Assembly (NCBI GenBank): GCA_011800805.1
Contig: MPNW01001777.1
Span: 1-15,421, forward strand
Length of the DNA stretch: 15,421 nt
Direction: 5' to 3'
Source: Hirudo medicinalis
Lineage: Eukaryota; Annelida; Clitellata; Hirudinida; Hirudinidae
The position numbers were made by a program, and so were the translations under genes. Positions 1-8,182 of this stretch are shown here, one piece after another (position 1 is the first letter of the stretch; every line of letters begins with the position of its first letter). The notes beneath the pieces were generated by a model that made no database searches, had not been told where the DNA came from, and worked only from the letters and a program-made list of their open reading frames with translations.

Positions 1-47
1 CATCATTATTATTATTATCATTATTATTATTATTATTATTATTATTA
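1..47. repeat. ATT trinucleotide array
   Basis: About 15 ATT units with two ATC variants lie at the window edge, within kinase intron 3. The array may continue past the edge. Confidence 0.95.
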
Positions 48-70
48 AATAATTAATTCGAAAAACTCAC

Positions 71-121
71 TTCAGAATGCAAGAACATGAGTATGTTTTC
101 GCAGCCGTATCCTTTTAATTC
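71..121 (-). CDS. kinase coding exon 3 (17 codons)
   Basis: This short exon follows a T-rich acceptor TTTTTTCAG and ends at the strong donor GTGAGT. It reads ELKGYGCENILMFLHSE, which continues the kinase fold after alphaC into beta-4 (compare the generic ..EL.HENIV.LYD.. pattern of ULK kinases). The insertion GYGC before ENI is a little longer than usual. The next exon lies left of the window. Confidence 0.75.
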
Positions 122-1158
122 CTGAAAAAAATTATTTTTCAGAAATTAATCGAGAAAATGAGTGAAAATAGAAGCATAATTAGGAATAATAATAGTAGCA
201 GTGGTACTAGCAGTAATAATGTAACTGTTGCGTAATAATATTATTCAAATATTTGTAATCTCAATCCAGTGTTACACCAAACAATGCCAATTGTGAATGC
301 ATCTTTGGCTTAAAAGTAACAATGGAATGCATCAATGCATCAACGCATCAATTCATCAATGCTTCAATGCATCAATGCATCAACGTGAATTAATAGATCT
401 GACGGATCCGCTTTCCAACGAACTTAATAAAACAAATTTAAACCGGTAAATATATTGTAACTAATTGAATGCAAAGCATGCAATTTACCTGAAGTAGCTG
501 TATTTCCCGCTGGACCAGGTAATCGTTTTTGGCGTGCCTTTTGACAATCTTTATGGCGACAATTTCGTTTGTATTCTACAACGACGTAGGGTTTTCTTAA
601 TGAATACTACGTGCATACAAAACACAAACATACAAATTATTTTCATTCACAAATTCTCGCCAGAAGGCACTGGGCAGTTGCGGGCTATCCCCGTGGGCTT
701 GCTTTGAACTTTACGAATCGTTCAGGCGAAATAAATTAAGCCTAATAATTATTATTATTACATAATTATTATTAAATAATAATATTATTATTGTTGTTGT
801 TTAATAATAACAAATGACATCGAAAAATCAAGTGATAACAAAGTTCTACAATAGTACGCCTTTGTCCGTTCATTACAATTGGCACAACAATCCAAACAAC
901 GAAACACAACAACAACAACAGCTGAGCTGAAAGGCAAATAATTTAAAAAATGCAGCTCAAGAAATTAAGTAGTATATTTATTTCTTTAGAGATAATATAA
1001 AAACAAAACAATAATAATAATGATGGGGGTCTTACCGTCTGGTTGTGACCAACGTTGACGGTCCCAAAGGCTCCGTTCCCCAAGGGCTTGTTGGCAGAGA
1101 CAATGTAATCACCAACTTTCACTTGAGACACCAGTCCGACACGCTCAAGGAAGTTCAT
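71..1158 (-). CDS. 5' part of a protein kinase gene, ULK/Atg1-like (three exons, gene continues past the left edge)
   Basis: Seen: three minus-strand exons, 1036-1158, 489-575 and 71-121, join in phase 0 through GT-AG introns (GTAAGA donor/TAG acceptor; GTAAAT/CAG), with another donor GTGAGT at 65-70. Together they give 87 residues. They contain the ATP-binding glycine loop GNGAFGTV (about residues 27-34), the VAIK motif with the catalytic lysine near residue 50, and an alphaC-type segment QREIQLLQELK with the salt-bridge glutamate near residue 65, followed by ENILMFLHSE. I chose the ATG at 1156-1158; an in-frame TAG lies upstream. Known: these are subdomains I-III of eukaryotic protein kinases, which transfer phosphate from ATP to Ser/Thr/Tyr. 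The spacing and the EIQLLQELK..ENI wording resemble ULK1/2 and Atg1, the kinases that start autophagy. Inference: an ULK-like Ser/Thr kinase. The HRD, DFG and APE motifs are outside the window, so activity and exact family stay open; another CAMK-like kinase is possible. Confidence 0.85.
326..385. repeat. 8-bp tandem repeat (AATGCATC), 7.5 copies
   Basis: Seven and a half units of AATGCATC run head to tail, with single-base variants (AACGCATC, AATTCATC, AATGCTTC). It lies in kinase intron 2, which spans 122-488. Period 8 is unusual here, because nearly all other arrays in the window have period 3. Confidence 0.9.
489..575 (-). CDS. kinase coding exon 2 (VAIK lysine and alphaC helix)
   Basis: This exon holds 29 codons in phase 0 between the acceptor TTGTAG and the donor GTAAAT. 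It reads NEIVAIKIVKRHAK and then QREIQLLQ, giving the VAIK lysine and the alphaC glutamate that together position ATP. The open frame is too short to appear in a simple ORF scan. It was found by following the kinase fold from exon 1. Confidence 0.85.
743..810. repeat. imperfect ATT/AAT/TTG trinucleotide tract
   Basis: An AT-rich tract of ATT units, interrupted by ATA and followed by four TTG units, lies in kinase intron 1 (576-1035). It is more degraded than the arrays in the Sox gene. Confidence 0.8.
1036..1158 (-). CDS. kinase coding exon 1 (start codon and glycine loop)
   Basis: This exon holds 41 codons, from the ATG to GHNQT, and ends at ACG before the donor GTAAGA. It carries KVGDYIV, a strand leading into the glycine loop GNGAFGTV. 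The N-terminal extension before the kinase fold is only about 16 residues, as is usual in ULK kinases. An upstream TTG would add two residues, but the ATG is the more likely eukaryotic start. Confidence 0.85.
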
Positions 1159-1502
1159 TGTCAAATTTGAGACGAGGGTAATTTGCTATGAGAAATATAT
1201 TCCTAATGAAGCTCTTTGGTTTCTTTGTTTCAAAAAATGTGGACGATAATTGGCAAGAAATTCATCTGAATGAAGACCGAACGACTGATAAAAAAAGATC
1301 ACATTTGCGCAGTATTAAATTTAAGTCTATAAAAATTTATTTCCTCAATAAAGCAAAGCAAATTGAAGCTTTTTGAGTTCAACGAAGAGCATTTCTAGGA
1401 AATATTCACCGTAGGAAATGCGTTTTAACCCATACAAACACAAGGCCGGCAAGAGGTCTCCTTACTCTTCACTTTTCGGCAGTCAAAAGTCTTACGGCAG
1501 CC

Positions 1503-1510
1503 CTTTTATA
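1503..1510 (-). promoter_or_regulatory. TATA box of the kinase gene
   Basis: TATAAAAG on the minus strand sits inside a GC-richer stretch (CCCTCTATAAAAGGGCTGCC), 345 bases upstream of the kinase ATG. Transcription would start about 25-30 bases downstream, near 1475-1482. A possible donor (AAGAGTAAGG, intron starting at 1465) and acceptor (TTTCTCATAG, exon starting at 1185) would remove most of the leader. These two leader splice sites are guesses; the TATA match itself is clear. Confidence 0.65.
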
Positions 1511-1519
1511 GAGGGGAAC

Positions 1520-4500
1520 GGACAAGAGCGGTGACCCAAGCAAGCACGCAATCACAAAACACAAAGTCAATCAAAATTTTAAAGTTTTTATTGTTTTATT
1601 GTTCGATTTAAAACCTTTATTGACAAAAGAATTTCAAACTAAGAACGTTGAAAGATATATGATGTCGAAAAATCTAAATAAATCTGAGTAAATATTTTAA
1701 CTTTACTATGCCGACGAGTATCTAAATATATTAATAAAAGAATGTTATTTATTTATTTATTTAAATTATTGCTTCTTTTTTAATTAAACCAGGATGAACA
1801 CATTAATGGGGTATTGTACAACTTAGGCCAAAGGCAACCCTTTACCTTCTTGAAGGACTTAATGTCAAAATTGAATTAATTATTCATGCGTTCAGATTGT
1901 CCATAACTTATCAACATACATAATAAGATTACTAATGATCTAAATTTTGATTATCAAAACCATGTTTGAATATTCATGATCTAAACTTAGTATGAATAAT
2001 AATGATCCAAACCCAAAAAAAAAACCCAAGCCCAAAGCCGACAATGACAAAAGGAATGAAGAGATTTTAATCAAGAGGCACGTCAAGGACGACATGCTCT
2101 GTTATTAGTAATAACCGATATTAGCAATATTATTAATAACTTTGTACTCATAGATTATTGCATTCTCAAGATAAGTCTCAATCCAGTGGAATAGTCTTGC
2201 AAGGTTAATTACAATGTAACACTGACATTAGTAAGTATTAATTAATACAATATTATTTGTTAAAATGGCTCCCAAGTCGACATCATGGCAAAGTGGATGC
2301 CATTCGGTCTGTAAGGCCAAAGACGATGCCAGAAGATGCTTTGTCTCAAGTTGATCGTGTTTTTCGTTGAGGATGCCAGAATGCCTGACGACTGATGTAG
2401 TGGCAGAACTGGATCAACTTCATTTGGAACTGTACTTGCTCTTCTTACATCGTCTTGCGCCGAAAATACCTTGGCGAACCAAGGTTTTTAACTTATGGGT
2501 GGCGATAGGGAGTGAATTTTTGGACAAGCCAGCCAACAGCGCCGCATTCTGCCATTTTCATGAGAATTTCATGTAATAAAATATTCCATTCAATGTTAAG
2601 ATGTCTAAATATTTTAATTATATAAATATATATTCTCAATTAGTCAAAACCACGGGATTATCCGGGGAGGGTCTGGTGTAACCAGAGGCCCAGAAGGACT
2701 CTTCGGAATTGCTTGTTAATGTTGGAAAATGTTTATTGAATTAATTTTATCGATTCTCTCTTTTTTTTTAATTTAATTAAATTTGTGCAACTGAAAAACG
2801 ATTCGAAGCAATCGACGACATATAAAATCTCGCACGAAGTTTACCTTAGACACGACGTGTAAATTTGTCACTTGCTTGTGGCAAATAACGTCCGCTAAGA
2901 GTTTCTCCTAACATTTCTGCCACAAATGATACCTTTAACCTAATTAAATCTCACCATTTGGACTCAGCACGAGATGATCCAAAGCGTAAACATTGCACAA
3001 CATCCTATCAAACTTGATCATTAACAATCTCGATGTCTAACTCATTTGAATATGACAACATTAGGATCAAGGGAGATTAGCCAGAGTCCTGCCCTTGCAA
3101 CCGTCCGTGTCAAGTGCCTCAGCTCTTTGGCAGTGTACTTCCTTTGTTATTGTTGTTACGACATTCAGCTGGAAGCTATTGAGGTTTGCCCTGCACGTAG
3201 TTACATAATTAGGTGAATCAAAGGAGCCAGATGTATCGATATCGACTGAATTCGAAACGTCTTTCTATTTGCAATCGGTTTTTTGATGTAACAGATTGTT
3301 TGTGAAAAGGTCCATAACAAAAGGCAAATAATGCAGCATTAAATGTGCTCTGAATTATACAAGTTCGTTTGTGGACTTTGTTCATCTATTCCCGCTTGGA
3401 CAATAATTGCCAGGGAGGCGTTTCAGCTTTCTTTAGGGGGGCAAACCCTCTCACAAGGACAGCCAAAAGTCAGGGGCTGCTTCTCCTCTCCTGCCCTCCA
3501 AATTACGACCCTGTTAATAGCCATACGTTAACGATCGCTTCTAAGTTTATAAGTTTTTATAAGTTTCATTTTTCTAAGTTTTCTAAACTATTTTGTGTTT
3601 TTAAATGCCCGTGCGAAACTCACTTTGAAAACAAGTGATTAGCGAGTTGTATATATTAATTTTTTAAACAAAAACTTTGCCGTTTCGGGGATTAAGATTA
3701 GGATGGGGATTATCTTAAGTCGTCTGTTGGTTCAACACTCCGGGTGAGCTTCACAAAAAATGTTAGCGACTAAGCGGTCTGCAATTAAACGTAGTTTTTT
3801 TTAACAATTCTAATAATTAAATAATTAATAAATCATAATTGATTAATTTTTAAAGAAACAGGACGTTATAAAAATATCAAGTCATTTTATTGGTGAATTG
3901 TCAGGAAACGTTTCATGATGAAATCCACGAACGGGTGTAATAATGACTTGCGTAAAAACAAAAAAAAAACGTTGTACAAAAAAAGAAATTAGGAAATTCG
4001 ATTATAGAAATTGAATTACAATGAAACTAGAATCTACTTTCTTCCGACACACGGACAAGTACAAAAATATTTATATCCGGCGTGACCGTGAGCTGCGTGA
4101 AATCTTGGTCGAAATTGTGTTGAAACAAAAACAATATTTGCCAAAACGAACACAAAAAACGATATAAAATCAATTCTTCTTGTCATACACTTCGTCATGT
4201 TGAATAAATGTCTTGTGAATGTCTATTGATCCCATAAAGCACTTAAGAAGCTCATCAGTTGCATTACTGAAGCATTACAACATGCGAGTATATTAATAAT
4301 GTTGAAGCCAAAAGTCCTGAGTCGTAGATGATGTTGGAGATCAGCAACAAATGACTGACTGGAACAGAAAATGGTCAAAACCGCAAGGAAGGCATGTCAG
4401 GACACACACATAGACAGTCTTTGCAATACTGCTGCTACTGGACTTAAGGCAAATATGGCAGATGAGAGGCAGTTTCTGGGGAAATAGAAAAAATATAGAG

Positions 4501-5960
4501 AAGCTGATGAGGTGGAGGAAGGCTGATGTAAGTTTCAGAAGTTTGTGAAGGGCAATGAAATTGCAAGAATTTAGTGAATATGTGGAACAAAAGATTCAAG
4601 GGCATCTCCTAAGACCCAGAATGAAAACAAAAGAATATTCAAAAATCTGGAATACGTTTTTGCTAAGCCACGCAAACGGGACAAAGTGGTACACGAAGAA
4701 AACGAAAAAGTAGAAATCCGACTGACAGTAGAAACTGATCTCAGCATCGACGGCTACTCTTTCTTTCGTCGAACTCTATTGCTACACAAGCCTCTTGCAA
4801 CAAAAACGAACAGAAAATAGCCACGAAAGAATCAGGCTGAAATGTTTATGAACAATCCCGAACAGATTACACAAAAATTTAAAATCGGTAGAAATTTTTG
4901 AACTTGTTCTCGGTGGAACTCCGTTCGCTCCGTGCCGGAAACGCTTTAGACGATTGTGTTCTCTTACAATGGAGGAGGAAATAAAGAGGGAAAACAATCT
5001 AAAGTAAAGCAGTGATGATATGCACGATTCTTTGGTCTCTCGGACGCTCTGGAAATCTCTGTCAGATTTAACAATAACAAAAATGAAAAGTTTGGTCCCG
5101 TCCGGTCTGCGTCCTCAGACCTTCGACGGAAGAATGAAACGACTTCAAATGCTTTCCAATGTCCTTAGGAGCAAATGCGTCCGAACGATTTTCTCTAAAT
5201 AAATAATTTATCGACCCACGGCATCGAAACAAAGACCGATCGACTTCAAATGAACGAGAGAAAAAAACATAAATAGAAGTTTGGTCGACGAACGATGCTG
5301 GTCCCCAGGACGTCGTCGAATTCGTCTGCTGCGATAGAGGCGACGAAGATGAGATTTTTATGCTGACAATTCAAAGGGGAGGAAGCATACTTTGGCAATT
5401 GGTTTGTGTTTTATTGGTGGCATGTCTGAGAGGTGGTCGCCCAAAGAAGAAATTCAAGTACAGAGCATTCAAAAATCTTCCAAATTTGTATAAAAATATG
5501 AATTAATAAAAGAGCAGAATGTCCTTGAAACACAGGTCGGTGGCTCCTCCGGCCGGGAGACGGATGCCGTAGGAAATTCAAAATCGAAATAAAGAAACAA
5601 AAATCAGTAATTGTAGACATAATTTCAATAATTTTTAACAGCAATCGTGAGCAAAATATCAATTTGGATTTGAAATTTTCAAGGTTTCAAATTTGCAGAA
5701 GATGCATGGAAAAGTTAACTTTACATTTGAGTTAGCGATGAAGTCGAATAAATATAGACGAGAGCAGAGCTGAGATGGATCTGTGGATCAACAAGCTTTC
5801 CAAAAGCGGATTCTGCGAGGATCGGTTTCTGTCCGAACAACCTCAAAACAAAGCATTTTCAAAGAGAATTTCAGACTTCAAGAAACTGACCGTAAATCCC
5901 AACAAAGCGAGAGGAAGGTTATCGAACGAAGAACATCTCGATTCAAAAGCATGAATTTGA
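1520..5960. other. intergenic region between the kinase and Sox genes; no gene recognised
   Basis: About 4.4 kb, mostly AT-rich, with stops in all frames and no recognisable protein. The longest open stretches (60-90 codons, for example 2372-2576, 3369-3638, 4782-4997 and 5411-5662) show no known domain. Around 4360-4760 there is a purine-rich stretch that reads as short charged peptides broken by stops; it could be a decayed coding fragment or chance. No transposon ends, long terminal repeats or target-site duplications were seen by eye. Confidence 0.6.
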
Positions 5961-5984
5961 ATTTAAAGAAAAAAATATGTTTAA

Positions 5985-5990
5985 TTTATT
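5985..5990 (-). terminator. polyadenylation signal of the Sox gene
   Basis: AATAAA on the minus strand (context GGAAATAAATTAAAC) lies about 160 bases past the stop codon, followed by a T-rich stretch around 5965-5975. This would give a short 3' untranslated region of about 180 bases. It is the first canonical hexamer I found after the stop. Confidence 0.6.
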
Positions 5991-6149
5991 TCCACAAGAA
6001 ACATGGTACAGCATTCTAGGAAAGAAGACAAACTTTTTGTTTTTTGTACACGAATTCGGAAGGAGAGATTTTCGGTCAACAAGATTGAACGGCAACTTTG
6101 TCAGGAAACGTTTCGTCGGCAACAATTGACTTTTCGGGATCGGCTGCGA

Positions 6150-7175
6150 TCAGTTGTAGAGCAGGGGCAGAGAACCGTTGACGCTCAGCCAGTCGATGTT
6201 GAACATCTCCTGCATGTCCAGCTGGTCGGGCACCGGGTCGCTGAATTTCAGATCTTCCCCCGTCTCCCCCGAAACCAAGGGCTGGTTCGAGTTGGCCGCG
6301 GCGAAGTTCAAGAACTGAAACTGGCTCGGATCTGTCGCATGGTCTGCATTGTAGACGATTCTCAATTCCTGCATGTTGATATTGCCTGGATTGTCGAGGA
6401 CTTTCAGGTCGTTGTCAGTGAGCTTTATCAGTTCTTGATCTTTCATGTCGTCCATGTACTGGAAAAGGAGGGAGTCTATGCACCCTTGGCCCGAATCTAA
6501 TTCTTCATCCAGCGACGTCATTATTTGATTAATGCTCGGTGGTCGGCTAAGGATTTTCTGCTCCGCTGCAATTTCTCCATCACCAGAGCCCAGGAGACCG
6601 CCGTTGTTGGCATTGTAAGAGAGGATCAAGTTGTTGTTATTGTTGTGGGCTGTCTTGAGGCTGCCCTCTGTCATGGGGTAGAATGAGGCACTTTCTGGAG
6701 TGCCCGGAGAGTGCAACATATCGGGACTGGAGGAGGCAACGGGGTTGTTTGGATAAGACTGGATGGTCGGGTAAAGTTCGTACTTGTAGACGCTGCCGTT
6801 CTGATTCCTGATCGTCAAAACCTGCGGTTTCCTTTGCTGCTGCTGATGCTGGTGATGAAGATGATGTTGGGGTACGGATGCCGGGGCGACTATGGCCGTG
6901 GGACGCTTATGCTCCTGGGCCGGTTCGTCCTGGCGTACCCTCTTCTCTGGCAGCTCGGAAGAGAAGGCTTCGAGGCCTTCGGGACTGCACTCGACTTGTC
7001 GCTGCTTGTTGGTTCTCTTCCTGGGCTTGTACTTGTAGTTTGGATACTCTCTGTTGTGGAGGAGTCTCAGTCTTTCGGCCTCGTCGACGTAAGGCTGCCT
7101 TTCCTCTTTGGAGAATTTTTTCCAGCGGGCTCCGAGCTGCTTGCTTATCTCGGCATTGTGCATGTCGGGCTGGTG
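6150..7175 (-). CDS. Sox exon 3: rest of the HMG box, Gln/Asn-rich tail and SoxC-like C-terminus
   Basis: I place the acceptor at CTCTAG|CACCAG, so the joined protein reads ..RRKISE-HQPDMHN.., exactly the spacing of other Sox boxes. A second AG six bases on would delete two box residues. After the box come basic residues, a [12 protein letters not shown] run (about residues 242-253), a Tyr/Pro-rich stretch, an Asn run (317-321), an acidic region with [12 protein letters not shown], and the end motif EMFNIDWL near residues 462-469. The stop TGA is at 6150-6152. Confidence 0.92.
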   Translation of the reverse strand, partial: HQPDMHNAEISKQLGARWKKFSKEERQPYVDEAERLRLLHNREYPNYKYKPRKRTNKQRQVECSPEGLEAFSSELPEKRVRQDEPAQEHKRPTAIVAPASVPQHHLHHQHQQQQRKPQVLTIRNQNGSVYKYELYPTIQSYPNNPVASSSPDMLHSPGTPESASFYPMTEGSLKTAHNNNNNLILSYNANNGGLLGSGDGEIAAEQKILSRPPSINQIMTSLDEELDSGQGCIDSLLFQYMDDMKDQELIKLTDNDLKVLDNPGNINMQELRIVYNADHATDPSQFQFLNFAAANSNQPLVSGETGEDLKFSDPVPDQLDMQEMFNIDWLSVNGSLPLLYN

Positions 7176-7981
7176 CTAGAGGAGCGTAAATAAAATTGTA
7201 AATTACAATTGTTTTGTTTGTTTTTTTTTATTTGATTGCTAATTATTCGAATAATAATTCAGTGTTTAATCGATTGATAAATATCTTGATGAATACTAAT
7301 AGTAATAATCAATTAATAATAATAATAATAAATAATAAAATGAAATTATAAACAAAGAAATTCATCGAGGATCGAACGGATGAGCGAGTATCGTTATCAT
7401 GATGATTTCCAACTACTACTCCCTAAGCGATATTGTTTATCATTACCATCACCAGTATGGTTTTCATCATCATCATTATCATCATCCCCTTCGTCATCAT
7501 TATCATGGCTGATCAAAGGATTTTATAACGCAGAGGTAGAATGGCCTGAGCCATTGGTGATATTCTCGAGCGACTTTCTAGGCCCATTTCAAAAGGCCTA
7601 GATTTGCATATCTGGCCAAAGTTGATGATGAAATGGATGATGGCGATGATGATGACGACGACGACGATGATGATGACGACGACGACGATGATGATGACGA
7701 AGACGACGATGACGATGACGAAGACGACGATGAATCACCACCCCATGCACTGGTGTGACTCCAGATATCACGGCATCAGACAGAGGATTCTTTGTGCTCC
7801 GCGGAGTCCCTGATTCAGGACAGGAAATGATCCGACAAAGGTGTAAACAAGAGGCTACCATCAGCAGCAGACGCCAAGTTGAACTTCTCGGGATGGATGG
7901 ATGAATGAATGAATGTTGCTGTTTTACGACACCGGCGTAATCTAATCATCCGAGGTTACATTAGTAATGTTGTTGTTGTTA

Positions 7982-8063
<82 letters not shown>

Positions 8064-8143
8064 TGTTATTATTATTATTGTTATTATAATTATTGTTATT
8101 ATTATNTTATTATTATTATTATCAGCATCATCATTATTATTAC

Positions 8144-8182
<39 letters not shown>

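Noticed and set aside
4361..4760. Possible decayed coding or transposon fragment
   Set aside because: Charged short peptides appear between stops, but no family could be named and no ends or duplications were found.
6003..7193. Long plus-strand open frames opposite the Sox last exon
   Set aside because: They are antisense shadows of the Sox exon and show no domain of their own.
7622..7733. CRISPR-like or regular spaced array
   Set aside because: It is a simple trinucleotide repeat without unique spacers, in a eukaryotic intron.
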